Of a stretch of 64,000 nt of DNA, positions 36,614 to 46,653 are shown in pieces; the stretch's first letter is position 1; every line of letters starts with the position of its first letter. The notes beneath the pieces are model-generated. The model was not told the DNA's origin, made no database searches, and worked only from the letters and a program-made list of their open reading frames with translations. This DNA comes from Fidelibacterota bacterium (GTDB lineage Bacteria > Fidelibacterota > Fidelibacteria > Fidelibacterales > Fidelibacteraceae). The stretch lies in assembly GCA_028716785.1 (NCBI GenBank), contig JAQUPD010000005.1:17164-81163 (forward strand). The letters run 5' to 3'. The translations under genes were made by a program, and so were the position numbers.

Positions 36614-37080
36614 GCAATAAAAAAATTCAAATGATTCCGAAAATTGAATGTGGAATCGTAATAGATCATATTCCTGCAGGGGATGGGATACGTATTTTGG
36701 AAATTCTTCAACGCGATCCGGGACTAAAAAATGTCCCCATTACCTTTGGAATGAACTATCAGAGCAATAAACTGGGTACAAAGGATATGCTCAAGATTCA
36801 AAAAGAGGATTTATGTGAACGAACAATCCAACACATTTCCTTAGTCTCGCCAGGTGTTACTATCAAAAGAATCCGAAATTTTGAAGTAGTGGAAAAAGTG
36901 TCTATTCAACCGCCAATAGACTTAATCAATCTTCTTAAATGTTTAAATCCTGGATGTATTTCCCAAAATGAACCAGGATTAAAGACTCATTTTGTCTTGA
37001 GTGATCCTGAAAACAAGCGCGTAACCTGTGTATATTGTGAACGAGAATTTTTTATTAACGAATTATCCCCTATTATATGA
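36610..37080 (+). CDS. pyrI: Aspartate carbamoyltransferase regulatory chain
   Basis: This 156-residue subunit binds nucleotide effectors and tunes PyrB. The N-terminal allosteric domain carries IVIDHIPAGDGIRILE near residues 15-30. The C-terminal zinc domain has a CLNPGC pair near 109-114 and CVYCERE near 140-146, the four expected zinc cysteines. It overlaps pyrB by four bases. Confidence 0.95.
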   Translation: MSNKKIQMIPKIECGIVIDHIPAGDGIRILEILQRDPGLKNVPITFGMNYQSNKLGTKDMLKIQKEDLCERTIQHISLVSPGVTIKRIRNFEVVEKVSIQPPIDLINLLKCLNPGCISQNEPGLKTHFVLSDPENKRVTCVYCEREFFINELSPII

Positions 37081-37087
37081 GAGCACA

Positions 37088-38011
37088 ATGTCAGATCTTC
37101 TTGAAACTCTTTTCCTTTCCAAGATATATCAATCACCGCTTGTTTTAGCATCGGGAGTTTTAGGACTGACGGCAGATTCTATGAGGCGAGTGTTAGAAGC
37201 GGGTGCAGGTGCCGTTACAACAAAATCTTTTGGACTTGAACCCCGAAAGGGGCATGCGTGTCCTGTTATTTTGCCCTACCATAGCGGTTTGCTGAATGCA
37301 GTGGGTCTTTCCAATCCTGGTGTAGATGAGATGGTAAAAGAGATAAAAAAACTTCATCAAGAAAGCAAAGGTGGAATTTTTGCATCTGTTTTTGGCAAAA
37401 CCCCTGAAGATTTTGGAGAGGTCACGAAAAAAGCATGTGAAGCCACTCCGGATTTGATTGAAGTCAATGTGTCATGCCCAAATGTTGCCTCTGAATTTGG
37501 TGCTCCTTTTGGTGCTGATGAGTTTAGTGTGGCTAACATTACACGTATCGTAAAAAAGGCTGCGGGGGATGTTCCCATAAGTATAAAATTGACCATTCAT
37601 TGTCCTTCAATAGAAAAAATGGCACGCGTATGTGAAGAAAATGGTGCCGATGCCCTTACTGCTATTAATACAGTTGGTCCGGGGATGTTGATTGATACAG
37701 GGGTGATGAAACCGATTTTAGCCAATAAAGTGGGCGGTGTATCAGGCCCAGCTATTTTCCCTTTGGCGTTAAAAGCGGTTTGGGAAATTTGTGCAAATTC
37801 TTCTTTACCTATCATTGCTACAGGAGGTGTAAGAACCGCTGATGAAGCACTTCAAATGATCATGGCAGGAGCAACAATGGTGAGTATAGGTTCTGGCATT
37901 TATTACAAGGATATTGAAATCTTCACTCATATCAATCAAGACCTCACAGCGTGGATGGAAGCCAGACATATTCACTCACTTGAAACCATCCGAGGTGCAG
38001 CTCTTGAGTGA
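37088..38011 (+). CDS. pyrD: Dihydroorotate dehydrogenase, catalytic subunit (class 1B)
   Basis: It oxidises dihydroorotate to orotate. The 307-residue FMN protein has LASGVLGLTAD near the N terminus and IEVNVSCPNVASEF near 129-142, with the class 1 catalytic cysteine. KLTIHCPSIEKMA follows, then IATGGVRTADEAL near 245-257 and the GSGIYYKD phosphate site. Start is ATG 37088, eight bases after the pyrI stop. The adjacent pyrK gene shows it is the NAD-linked 1B form, not the quinone-linked class 2 form. Confidence 0.94.
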   Translation: MSDLLETLFLSKIYQSPLVLASGVLGLTADSMRRVLEAGAGAVTTKSFGLEPRKGHACPVILPYHSGLLNAVGLSNPGVDEMVKEIKKLHQESKGGIFASVFGKTPEDFGEVTKKACEATPDLIEVNVSCPNVASEFGAPFGADEFSVANITRIVKKAAGDVPISIKLTIHCPSIEKMARVCEENGADALTAINTVGPGMLIDTGVMKPILANKVGGVSGPAIFPLALKAVWEICANSSLPIIATGGVRTADEALQMIMAGATMVSIGSGIYYKDIEIFTHINQDLTAWMEARHIHSLETIRGAALE

Positions 38012-38015
38012 TTTT

Positions 38016-38789
38016 ATGAAAACATTTCCTGTGATTGATATAAAACATCACTCAGCTGAGATAAAAAGTATCTATTTTAAACAGATTGAACCGGATATTT
38101 ATCCAGGACAATTTTTTAATGTGTGGCTTCCTGGTGTTGATGAAAAGCCTTTTTCTATTTCTGATGTCTTTCAGGGGATTATGGAAATTACGGTAAAAGC
38201 TGTTGGACCTTTTACTCGGGCTTTAGTCGCTGTTGAGCGAGGTGATTTTATTGGTCTGCGAGGACCCTTTGGAACACACTTTACCTTTCATCATCATGCG
38301 TTACTTGTCGGCGGAGGTATGGGAATCGTTCCCCTTCGGTATTTGGCAAGGATGCTTCGTCAACAAGGATTTCATTTTGAAATTTTATTAGGGGCTCGTT
38401 GCGAAAAGGAAATTCCCTTTCAAAATGATTTTTCTGAATGGGCTCCCACCACCTTTGTTACAGAAGATGGATCGCTTGGTTATCAAGGACAGGTAACCGA
38501 GTATATACACGAGAAAATTCGGGAAAGTAAGTTGTCTTTTATTTATTCAGCTGGGCCAGAAGCAATGCTAATTCGTGTGATGGAAGAAGCAAAAAAAGCT
38601 GGGTTGAATTATGAAATTAGTTTCGAGCGCTATATGAAGTGTGGTATTGGTATTTGTGGCCAATGTGTTGTGAATGGGTCAGGAATCCGCCTTTGTAAAG
38701 AAGGCCCTGTTTTATCACGGAATATGGCAGAAACGGTGACGGAATGGGGCATACCACATAGGGATGCTACAGGTAAACGAAAGGTTTGA
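38016..38789 (+). CDS. pyrK: Dihydroorotate dehydrogenase, electron-transfer subunit
   Basis: This 257-residue FAD and [2Fe-2S] protein passes electrons from PyrD to NAD+. FAD-binding KPFSISDVF and the pyrophosphate-binding LLVGGGMGIVPLRYLA segment lie in the middle. The C-terminal CGIGICGQCVVNGSGIRLC block gives four cysteines for the [2Fe-2S] cluster. Start is ATG 38016 (the TTG at 38004 is an alternative). It ends the nucleotide supercluster, and no strong terminator follows within the next 100 bases. Confidence 0.93.
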   Translation: MKTFPVIDIKHHSAEIKSIYFKQIEPDIYPGQFFNVWLPGVDEKPFSISDVFQGIMEITVKAVGPFTRALVAVERGDFIGLRGPFGTHFTFHHHALLVGGGMGIVPLRYLARMLRQQGFHFEILLGARCEKEIPFQNDFSEWAPTTFVTEDGSLGYQGQVTEYIHEKIRESKLSFIYSAGPEAMLIRVMEEAKKAGLNYEISFERYMKCGIGICGQCVVNGSGIRLCKEGPVLSRNMAETVTEWGIPHRDATGKRKV

Positions 38790-38909
38790 CTAAGTGGTGC
38801 ACATGAGAGAACGTTCTCCTTTTATAAGATCGATGTTTAAATTTAAAAAAATTGACCCTTAGCTTTCAAAATCTTCTTTTCATAGCTAATTGTTCAACTT
38901 TTATCAGTA

Positions 38910-38939
38910 TAAAAAGGCATCCCTCTGTGTAAGAGGGAT
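38910..38939 (-). terminator. Intrinsic terminator of the spmA-spmB unit
   Basis: On the minus strand, ATCCCTCT and AGAGGGAT form a perfect 8-bp stem with a five-base loop, followed by GCCTTTTTAT. It lies about 60 bp after the stop codon of the spmB-like gene. It has no T run on the plus strand, so it terminates only the leftward transcript. Confidence 0.75.
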
Positions 38940-39001
38940 ACCCGATGATACAAAAGTTTATTTTACCACTTAAGGGTTTAACAAAAGTTTATATCTGGCT
39001 A

Positions 39002-39538
39002 TTAACCAAAAATAATGTTTGTTATAATAACAGAAGAGATAATACCAGCCAAATCTGCTGTTAGGCCAGCAGGTACGGCATGGCGGGAATTTGTGACAGA
39101 AACTGAGCCAAAATAAACAGCAAGGATGTAGAAGGTTGTTTCTGTAGATCCCATCATAATTGATGCCATCCTACCAATGGTAGAATCGGGTCCATGGGTT
39201 GTCACTAGTTCAGTAAGGATTCCTAATGCCCCACTTCCAGAAAGGGGACGCATAAATGCCAAGGGGAGAACTTCGGCGGGCATGCCAATAAGATTGGTAA
39301 GAGGACTTACAATCCATGATAAAACTTGCATAGCACCAGAGGTACGGAAAATACTAATAGCTGCAAAAATAGCGACGAGAAAGGGAATAATATGAATTGC
39401 AACATCAAATCCTTCTTTTGCTCCTACGGTAAAGACTTCATAGACTTTAACACCTTTGCGATAACCATAAAGGGGAATTAAGACAATAATGACTGGAATA
39501 GCAAGGGTTGAAATAACATTTAATATGGTTTCAAACAT
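39002..39538 (-). CDS. spmB: SpmB-like nucleoside-recognition membrane protein
   Basis: This 178-residue membrane protein matches the SpmB/YjiG nucleoside-recognition (gate) domain. AIHIIPFLVAIFAAISIFR opens the core, followed by PLAFMRPLSGSGALGIL near 92-108 and IMMGSTETTFYILAVYFGS near 127-145. The first name came from Bacillus spore maturation, but the family occurs in many bacteria that do not form spores. Its transport substrate is not known. It overlaps the SpmA-like gene by eight bases and is followed by a strong terminator. Confidence 0.85.
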   Translation of the reverse strand: MFETILNVISTLAIPVIIVLIPLYGYRKGVKVYEVFTVGAKEGFDVAIHIIPFLVAIFAAISIFRTSGAMQVLSWIVSPLTNLIGMPAEVLPLAFMRPLSGSGALGILTELVTTHGPDSTIGRMASIMMGSTETTFYILAVYFGSVSVTNSRHAVPAGLTADLAGIISSVIITNIIFG

Positions 39539-40256
39539 GGGTTATCTCCTTATCATTTTCTGAGTTTTTAGCATCCATTTTTTCGTCTATTTCTCGTTTA
39601 TCATTTTCTTCGGGGCTTTCCGGATACCGATAGCGTGGGAGTTTTTCAAGAATCTTTGTCATGATAATAGCAACAGTTGTGGAAATACCCGTTGCTAAAA
39701 TAACTGGTGCAATAATTTCGGCAGGATTTTTTGAATTTGCAGCAGCACGAATTCCAATGATTGTGGCAGGAATAATGGTAACACTGGATGTACTTATGGC
39801 CATTAACATACACATTGCGTTAGATGCCGTATTTTTAATTTTATTTAATGTCTGCAACTCACGCATTGCTTTAAGCCCCAAAGGTGTTGCAGAATTTCCA
39901 AGCCCCAACATGCTTGCAGCAATCGCCATGATAATTGCTCCCATCGCTGGATGATCGGGAGGAACCTCCGGAAAAAGACGAATCGTAATGGGTTTTACAG
40001 CCCGCGCAATAATTTTTATAAGTCCGGATTCTTCGGCAATTTTCATAATTCCAAGCCATAAAGTCATAATCCCAATGAGTCCAAAGGCCATGGTTACAGC
40101 AAATTTCACCGAATCGAAAACACCAGATGTTAAAACATTAAGGGGTTCTAATGTGGGGTTCCAAAGAATTGATCCATCAACAAAATCGACAAGACAATCA
40201 ACCGATGCAATAACGATGCCGATGATTATCATGGCAAGCCAAATGACATTAATCAA
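39531..40256 (-). CDS. spmA: SpmA-like nucleoside-recognition membrane protein
   Basis: This 241-residue membrane protein is the SpmA partner of SpmB, with a nucleoside-recognition domain. LWLGIMKIAEESGLI near 66-80, ASMLGLGNSATPLGLKAM near 113-130 and MCMLMAISTSSVTIIPATI near 146-165 are typical. The C-terminal tail is charged and cytosolic (KRYRYPESPEEND style). In non-spore-forming bacteria the pair has no settled role. The genes start downstream of the uvrA terminator and form a two-gene unit. Confidence 0.85.
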   Translation of the reverse strand: MINVIWLAMIIIGIVIASVDCLVDFVDGSILWNPTLEPLNVLTSGVFDSVKFAVTMAFGLIGIMTLWLGIMKIAEESGLIKIIARAVKPITIRLFPEVPPDHPAMGAIIMAIAASMLGLGNSATPLGLKAMRELQTLNKIKNTASNAMCMLMAISTSSVTIIPATIIGIRAAANSKNPAEIIAPVILATGISTTVAIIMTKILEKLPRYRYPESPEENDKREIDEKMDAKNSENDKEITHV

Positions 40257-40582
40257 GAGTAGTCTCCTTTAGTTATGATTGGTTAATTTTATTTCAATTC
40301 TAACTAATTTAAAAATAAATCATCCGATTATCTTCCATTTATTCTGTTCCTGGCCTAAACTGTTATTTAATATTTTTGCAAAAATGTAGTAATTTTGTAG
40401 TAAAGAATTTGAAAAATATTTTTTTAAATTCTTTAGATAAAATTAGCGCTTTCATGAACCACTATACAGAAAATAACACATCTCAATTCAAACGTTTAAC
40501 GAAACTGTTACGATATCTTTTTATTTTAGTTGAACAACGACAAAACATTTTTTAGTCAAAGTACGTTTTCCTTTCCAGAAAA
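40257..40582. other. Intergenic region with a long AT-rich palindrome
   Basis: Between the uvrA terminator and the spmA start lie about 325 bp without a coding frame. TAAAGAATTT at 40401-40410 and AAATTCTTTA at 40426-40435 are a perfect 10-bp inverted repeat, and the 15 bases between them are themselves partly palindromic (AAAAATATTTTT). This may be a regulatory site for spmA transcription. Confidence 0.4.
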
Positions 40583-40602
40583 GAGCCCCTGTACAGGGGC
40601 TC
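40583..40602 (-). terminator. Intrinsic terminator after uvrA
   Basis: GAGCCCCT and AGGGGCTC form a perfect 8-bp GC-rich stem around GTAC. It is flanked by TTTT on the minus strand and TTTTT on the plus strand, so it could work in both directions. The uvrA gene ends 94 bp before it on the minus strand, which makes it the natural uvrA terminator. Confidence 0.8.
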
Positions 40603-40695
40603 TTTTTGGTATGTCGAAAATTTTTTAATATAACACAGTACACTCACCCTTTTTCTTATTCTTTATGGATTAAAAATTTTATTCCAAAAATGATT

Positions 40696-43521
40696 CTATT
40701 GGATTAAAATTTTTCTTAAATACTCTGCTGTGTAGGAAATAGGATGTTTGATGATTTCTTCTGGCTCTCCAGCTACCACAACTTGCCCCCCGTCGTCTCC
40801 CCCGTCAAGACCGAGATCAATAATATAATCAGCCGTTTTAATTACATCTAAATTGTGTTCAATAACAAGAACTGTGTTTCCCTTTTTTACTAATTTATGA
40901 AGAACGTTTAAAAGCATTTCCACATCAGCAAAATGGAGGCCTGTTGTGGGTTCGTCCAAAATGTAGATTGTTCGCCCTGTTCCAATACGGCTCAATTCAG
41001 TGGCAAGTTTAATTCTCTGAGCTTCACCTCCTGAAAGCGTTGTTGCTTGCTGACCCAGATGAATATATCCCAATCCAACCTCGTAAAGTGTTTTAAGTTT
41101 TCGTTTTATAGAGGGATGGTTTTTAAAAAATTCAAGGGCTTCTACTACCGTCATATCTAAAATGTCAGCAATAGTTTTTCCCCGATATTTAATTTGTAAT
41201 GTTTCGCGATTATACCGTTTCCCCTTGCATTCTTCACATCGGACATAAACATCTGGCAAAAAATGCATTTCAATTTTTTTAATTCCATCGCCATTGCATG
41301 ATTCACATCGGCCACCTTTAACATTAAAACTAAATCGTCCCGGAGAATATCCTCGTAGTTTAGAATCAGGAAGTGATGCAAAAAGTTGCCGAATATGGGT
41401 GAAAACTCCCGTATAGGTTGCTGGATTTGAACGAGGTGTGCGTCCAATTGGTGCCTGAGTAATATTGATGATTTTATCAAGATACTCAATCCCTGAAATA
41501 GAATCGTAAGGAAGTCCTGCTGTGTTCGAATGCATGAGATGCCGGTTTAAAATTGGGACAAGTGTTTCATTGATCAAGGTACTTTTTCCTGAGCCACTGA
41601 CTCCAGTGACGCAAATCATTCTTCCTAAAGGAAAAGAAACTGTGATAGATTTAAGGTTGTTACCCCGTGCACCATACAATGTGAGATGTTTCCCATTTCC
41701 TTTGTTTCGTTTTTCAGGGACTGGTATTTTTCGTTTGCCACATAAGTATAGACCGGTAAGACTTTCAGGACAGTGAATGATGTCATCAAGAACCCCATTG
41801 GCAACAATTTCTCCCCCCTTTATTCCTGCACCTGGCCCCATATCTACAATCCAATCTGCAGCTTCCATGGTTTCTTGATCATGCTCAATCACAATAATTG
41901 AATTTCCTAAATCCCGAAGTTTCTTTAACGTGTCTAAAAGCTTCCCATTGTCTTTTTGATGCAAGCCAATGCTGGGTTCATCCAGAATGTATAAAACGCC
42001 TGTAAGTTGAGACCCAATTTGTGTTGCAAGTCGAATGCGCTGTGCTTCACCCCCTGAAAGAGTCCCTGCACTCCGATTTAAGGTCAAATATCCCAACCCT
42101 ACATTTACTAAAAATCCATACCGTTGATAAATTTCATTCAGAATTTGTCCTGCTATCTGTTTATCTATTGTGTCCAAAGGAAGCGTTTTAAAAAATTCAA
42201 GGCCTGACTGGATAGACATTTTAGAAATATCATCAATATTTTTATCATGAATATAAACACTCAAGCTGGAATGTTTGAGGCGACTTCCCTGACAAACATG
42301 ACACAGTTCTACACGCATAAATTTTTCTATCCATGCACGAATTCCAGGACTCTGAGTCTGACGGTATCGCCGCTTAAGATTATTCACAACACCTTCCCAA
42401 GCACCTTTATACTGCCCAGACCACCGATCACTTTCATACGAAATGGTTATTTCTTCATTTCCTGTTCCATATAAAAGAACTTTCTGGACTTCTGGCGGTA
42501 ATTTGTTCCAAGGTGTTGTAAACTTAAAATGATATTCTTCAGCTAATCCTTTTAAAATACTCGAATAGTAGTTTCCCCGGGGTTGCTCCCCTAAGGGAAC
42601 AATTGCGCCTCCCAGTAAACTGAGTTTTTTATTGGGAACCAAAAGATCAGGAGAAATTTCCATCATAGTTCCTAAGCCAGAACATGCTGGACAGGCACCT
42701 AAAGGATTATTAAAGGAAAACATCCGTGGCGAGAGCTCTTCATAATTTACTTCTGGATGATTAGGACAGGCAAAGTGCTCACTATAACGATATTCCTTTC
42801 CTTCACTGTCTTCGATGAGGACATTCCCATTCCCCATTTTTAAAGCAAGCTCAATGCTGTCTGTTAATCGGGAAACAATATCTTTTTGAATAACCAGCCG
42901 ATCAATAACAAGCTCTATAGTGTGCTTTTGGTTTTTCGATAAAGATAAATCCTGAGAAAGGGGAATAATTTTGCCATCTATCCGGGCTCTGACAAATCCT
43001 TCATGACGCATTTCCCGAAAAAGTTCCCGAAACTCTCCCTTTCGCTCCCGCATAAGAGGCGCTAAAATTTGAATCTTTGTCCCCTCCGGAAAAGCTAAAA
43101 TCGAATCTACAATCTGTTGAACCGTCATTTTTGTTACAGGAGTTCCACAAATGTAACAGCGCGGTTTGCCTATCCGTGCAAAAAGAAGACGCAAGTAATC
43201 ATAAATTTCTGTTACCGTTCCCACAGTAGAACGAGGATTTCTGTGCGTTGTCTTTTGCTCAATAGAAATGGCTGGCGATAACCCTTCTATGTAATCAACA
43301 TCGGGTTTTTCCATGAGACCTAAAAACTGACGAGCATAAGAGGATAACGATTCTACATATCGTCGCTGACCTTCAGCATATAAGGTATCAAAAGCTAAAG
43401 AAGATTTTCCACTGCCCGATAAACCAGTAATTACAACAAGCTGATTCCGGGGAATGCTTACGGTGATGTTCTTTAAATTGTGCTCACGCGCTCCCCCAAT
43501 TCGAATGATGTCATTACTCAT
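40696..43521 (-). CDS. uvrA: Excinuclease ABC subunit A
   Basis: This DNA-damage sensor of nucleotide excision repair has two ABC ATPase halves. Walker A sites are [20 protein letters not shown] and [12 protein letters not shown], and the ABC signatures are [15 protein letters not shown] and [29 protein letters not shown] is near the N terminus, and the zinc pair CESCNGDG and CEECKGKRY is in the second half. Start is ATG 43521 behind TTAGGAG; the upstream in-frame ATG at 43542 is rejected. The 941 residues match the family length. Confidence 0.97.
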   Translation of the reverse strand: MSNDIIRIGGAREHNLKNITVSIPRNQLVVITGLSGSGKSSLAFDTLYAEGQRRYVESLSSYARQFLGLMEKPDVDYIEGLSPAISIEQKTTHRNPRSTVGTVTEIYDYLRLLFARIGKPRCYICGTPVTKMTVQQIVDSILAFPEGTKIQILAPLMRERKGEFRELFREMRHEGFVRARIDGKIIPLSQDLSLSKNQKHTIELVIDRLVIQKDIVSRLTDSIELALKMGNGNVLIEDSEGKEYRYSEHFACPNHPEVNYEELSPRMFSFNNPLGACPACSGLGTMMEISPDLLVPNKKLSLLGGAIVPLGEQPRGNYYSSILKGLAEEYHFKFTTPWNKLPPEVQKVLLYGTGNEEITISYESDRWSGQYKGAWEGVVNNLKRRYRQTQSPGIRAWIEKFMRVELCHVCQGSRLKHSSLSVYIHDKNIDDISKMSIQSGLEFFKTLPLDTIDKQIAGQILNEIYQRYGFLVNVGLGYLTLNRSAGTLSGGEAQRIRLATQIGSQLTGVLYILDEPSIGLHQKDNGKLLDTLKKLRDLGNSIIVIEHDQETMEAADWIVDMGPGAGIKGGEIVANGVLDDIIHCPESLTGLYLCGKRKIPVPEKRNKGNGKHLTLYGARGNNLKSITVSFPLGRMICVTGVSGSGKSTLINETLVPILNRHLMHSNTAGLPYDSISGIEYLDKIINITQAPIGRTPRSNPATYTGVFTHIRQLFASLPDSKLRGYSPGRFSFNVKGGRCESCNGDGIKKIEMHFLPDVYVRCEECKGKRYNRETLQIKYRGKTIADILDMTVVEALEFFKNHPSIKRKLKTLYEVGLGYIHLGQQATTLSGGEAQRIKLATELSRIGTGRTIYILDEPTTGLHFADVEMLLNVLHKLVKKGNTVLVIEHNLDVIKTADYIIDLGLDGGDDGGQVVVAGEPEEIIKHPISYTAEYLRKILIQ

Positions 43522-43686
43522 GAAGCTCCTAATTTTAATCAACTAAAAATTTACAAAATCTTTTTTTGAGTATGTCGAATCTTTCTATCTTTTTTATAAG
43601 GATTTAAGATGCCACCCACTAAAGCATCCTTGCTTTATCCTTTTCTAAGAGTTTGGTATATTTTCAGAAATTTGGAAAGGAGTGCT

Positions 43687-44838
43687 GTGGACCTTTTGAC
43701 ATTAATGAAAAAAAAGGGAATGATTCGAACGGCAGGACTCATGACCGGGACATCTATGGACGGATTGGATATTTGTGTCGCAGATGTGGATCTTACTCCA
43801 AAAGGATTAAACTACTCAGTTCTTTATTCCGAATCTGTCCCCTTTCCCCATGAGTTAAAAAACCGTATTCAACAAAATTTAACAGGATCTGTCCCCCAAA
43901 TGTGTGCCCTGAATTATGATTTGGGACGTTTTTATGCTGAGGAAGTAGATAAAAGTTTGAAAAAGCATCATGTTTTGTCTCTTGATTTAATAGGAACCCA
44001 TGGACAGACATTACACCATATCAGTGGTCATTCAACCTTACAAATTGGTGAACCCGCTTTTTTGGCTGAACGACTGCGTGTTCCTGTTGTTTCTGATTTT
44101 CGAGCAGCAGATATTGCTGCAGGAGGAACCGGTGCACCCTTGATTCCCGCTGTGGATATGTGGCTTTTTCAGCAGGAGAAGAGGGGGAGAGTGCTCCTCA
44201 ATATTGGAGGCGTTGCAAATATTACTCTTCTTCCGCCAGCTTCTTCTCATCTCCCTGTTTTAGGATTTGATACCGGCCCTGGCATGGGACTCCTGGATGA
44301 ACGATTTCAACAACTTTTTGATGGCTCTTATGATAAAGATGGTAACATTGCTTCTCAAGGAACAATTAATACAGAGGTCTTAAATCAATGGGAAAAGCAT
44401 CCCTTCATCCAGAAGAATCCTCCAAAATCTACCGGTCGAGATGAATTTGGGTTACAATGGCTGGCGGAACATAAAAACGATTTGGAAAAAATGGATCCGC
44501 CGTCGCAACTAGCTACCCTGGCGGCGTTTACTGCAGATACCATTGCTAACTCGATTCTTAATCATAAAAATGTTTATGAAATTTCCGAACTTTTAGCAAG
44601 TGGCGGCGGCAGTAAACATCCCCTTGTTATGAAAATTTTAGTCGAAAAATTGCAAAGCATTCACATTCGTTCAGTAAAAGAGATGGGTGTGGATCCCGAT
44701 TCTAAAGAGGCTTTGGGCTTTGCTATCCTTGCTGTTGCATGTATTCGGAACATCCCTGGAAATATTCCCTCCGTTACAGGGGCAAAAAGAAGAGTCGTGC
44801 TGGGGAAAATTACACCCGTATCACATGAAGATAAATAG
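43687..44838 (+). CDS. anmK: Anhydro-N-acetylmuramic acid kinase
   Basis: It phosphorylates and opens 1,6-anhydro-MurNAc from peptidoglycan turnover, giving MurNAc 6-phosphate. GLMTGTSMDGLDICV lies near the N terminus, TGGAPLIPAVD-like GGTGAPLIPAVDMWLF follows, then RVLLNIGGVANIT and GFDTGPGMGLLD. GTG 43687 is preferred, four bases after AAAGGAG; other in-frame starts are ATG 43705 and 43720. It precedes the glycosyltransferase group by about 115 bp and may or may not share its transcript. Confidence 0.93.
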   Translation: MDLLTLMKKKGMIRTAGLMTGTSMDGLDICVADVDLTPKGLNYSVLYSESVPFPHELKNRIQQNLTGSVPQMCALNYDLGRFYAEEVDKSLKKHHVLSLDLIGTHGQTLHHISGHSTLQIGEPAFLAERLRVPVVSDFRAADIAAGGTGAPLIPAVDMWLFQQEKRGRVLLNIGGVANITLLPPASSHLPVLGFDTGPGMGLLDERFQQLFDGSYDKDGNIASQGTINTEVLNQWEKHPFIQKNPPKSTGRDEFGLQWLAEHKNDLEKMDPPSQLATLAAFTADTIANSILNHKNVYEISELLASGGGSKHPLVMKILVEKLQSIHIRSVKEMGVDPDSKEALGFAILAVACIRNIPGNIPSVTGAKRRVVLGKITPVSHEDK

Positions 44839-44954
44839 CGAAAATTCTATCCAGAACAACGTTTAAATATCTAAGAAACAAGAGATTTGAGGGAATTAAT
44901 TCTTAAAACAAGTGCTGTCTTTTTCATAAATTTATACCATAAGAGGGAAAGTGG

Positions 44955-45890
44955 ATGAAAATCAGTGGTTTTTCTTTCGTAAGAAATGGAATCAGTTTGT
45001 ATTACCCTGTTGTAGAGTCGATTCAGTCTATACTGCCCATCGTGGATGAATTTGTAGTGGTTGTTGGACAATCTGATGACAACACACGAGAAGCCATTGA
45101 AGAAATTGGGGATCCAAAAATTCGGATTATTGATACGGTGTGGGATGAAAAATATTTTAAGAAAGGTATCATTAATGCTCTTCAGACGGACATAGCTAAA
45201 GAGCACTGCACGGGGGACTGGCTTTTTTACCTTCAGGCGGATGAAGTGGTACATGAAAAGTATTTGCCTGTTGTAAAAGCGCGGTGTGAAGCTTTGCTTT
45301 CCAATCCTGACGTTGAAGGTCTACTCTTTAAATATCGCCATTTTTGGGGGGATTACGATCATTATCATATCAGTCATGGCTGGTATCCTTATGAAATTCG
45401 TATTATTCGAAATCGGCCAGATATTCATTCTTATGAAAGCGCCCAGTCCTTTCGGTCTTTTGAGTATTATGATAATCCCCGTCAACCCGGAGGAACCCGA
45501 AAATTAAAAGTAGCCCTGGTTGATGCTTGGATTTATCACTATGGCTGGGTCCGCCCTCCCCATTTAATGCAGTCCAAAAGCAAAGCATTGTCTTCTCTCC
45601 ACTGGGGATTACGGCGAGCAAATGATTATTATGAAAAAGCCCCCAAAGAGTTTGACTATGGTCCCCTTCAAAAACTTGGTCGTTTTAAAGAGACGCATCC
45701 AAAGGTTATGGAGGCAAGGATTAAAAGTATAGATTGGCAAAAATCCCTTCAATATTCTGGGAAACCCAATCCATCCCGAAAAAAACATAAACATGAAACA
45801 GTTAAATATCGGTTTGTTACATTTATAGAACGACTCTTTCGGCATCCGATTGGCGAATTTAAAAATTATATTCTGTTGCGTGATGTCTGA
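44955..45890 (+). CDS. Glycosyltransferase family 2 protein
   Basis: This 311-residue cytosolic GT-A enzyme has SGFSFVRNGISLYYPVVES, VDEFVVVVGQSDDNTRE and a WLFYLQADEVVHEKY block with the DxD-like Asp-Glu pair near 96-100. It is related to the family 2 enzymes that act on LPS core or capsule sugars. No membrane segment is seen. It is the first gene of a tight cluster of glycan genes (stop of one overlapping start of the next), so its product should modify the same surface glycan. Confidence 0.85.
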   Translation: MKISGFSFVRNGISLYYPVVESIQSILPIVDEFVVVVGQSDDNTREAIEEIGDPKIRIIDTVWDEKYFKKGIINALQTDIAKEHCTGDWLFYLQADEVVHEKYLPVVKARCEALLSNPDVEGLLFKYRHFWGDYDHYHISHGWYPYEIRIIRNRPDIHSYESAQSFRSFEYYDNPRQPGGTRKLKVALVDAWIYHYGWVRPPHLMQSKSKALSSLHWGLRRANDYYEKAPKEFDYGPLQKLGRFKETHPKVMEARIKSIDWQKSLQYSGKPNPSRKKHKHETVKYRFVTFIERLFRHPIGEFKNYILLRDV

Positions 45891-46653
45891 GATTTCAACA
45901 TATCCTTTATCGGCTGCTATCATTGTGAAAAATGAGGCACATAATATTCAACGATGCCTCGAATCGATTCGTTGGATTGAAGATATTGTTGTGTTTGATA
46001 CAGGCAGTACCGATGAGACGGTTGATCTGTGTCAGAAATTTGGATGCCGGGTTTTTGAGGGAGAATGGAAAGGCTTTGGACCCGCTAAACAATTTGCTGT
46101 TTCACAAACAAAATATGACTGGGTTTTTGTGATTGATGCCGATGAAGTGGCATCCCCTGAGCTTTCTGAAACCATTCGTACCGTTATCATGTCTCCTCAG
46201 GCTCATGGTTACCGAATTCGACGATTATCCTATTATTTAGGAAAACAGATACGTCATAGTGGATGGAATCGAGATTATACCCTGCGACTTTTTCACAAAG
46301 CGCATGGGTTTTTTAACGATAAATTGGTCCATGAATTCGTTCAAATTCCTTCTGGGAAAATTGAAAAAATTGAGTCACCTCTTTATCATTTTACCTATCC
46401 TGATGTGAATACTCACATTCGTAAAATCATGCGTTATACTGATCTCGCTGCCGAATCAGCGATCCAACAAGGTTCACGAGCTACTTTAGCCGGTGCATTT
46501 TTTAGGGGAATTTTTAAATTTTTAAAAATGTATTTATTTCAAGCTGGTTTTTTGGATGGGGAGGAGGGGTTTATCTTGAGTTCTGTCTCTTCTTTTGGCG
46601 TTTTCATGAAATATGTAAAAATTGCGCGAAGAAGCCAGCAGAAAACGATATAA
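45883..46653 (+). CDS. WaaE-like LPS core glycosyltransferase (GT2)
   Basis: This 256-residue family 2 enzyme has SAAIIVKNEAHNIQRCLES, VVFDTGSTDETVDLC and WVFVIDADEVASPEL (DAD motif) near 83-97, then the IRHSGWNRDYTLRLFH stretch. That is the pattern of WaaE/KdtX, beta-1,4-glucosyltransferases that act on the inner core heptose of LPS. Start is ATG 45883, overlapping the previous gene by eight bases. The donor sugar is an inference from family. Confidence 0.85.
   Translation: MSEISTYPLSAAIIVKNEAHNIQRCLESIRWIEDIVVFDTGSTDETVDLCQKFGCRVFEGEWKGFGPAKQFAVSQTKYDWVFVIDADEVASPELSETIRTVIMSPQAHGYRIRRLSYYLGKQIRHSGWNRDYTLRLFHKAHGFFNDKLVHEFVQIPSGKIEKIESPLYHFTYPDVNTHIRKIMRYTDLAAESAIQQGSRATLAGAFFRGIFKFLKMYLFQAGFLDGEEGFILSSVSSFGVFMKYVKIARRSQQKTI

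Noticed and set aside
38807..38818. GAGAACGTTCTC palindrome after pyrK
   Set aside because: It lacks a loop of usable size and a T run, so I do not call it a terminator; 12-bp palindromes also occur by chance.
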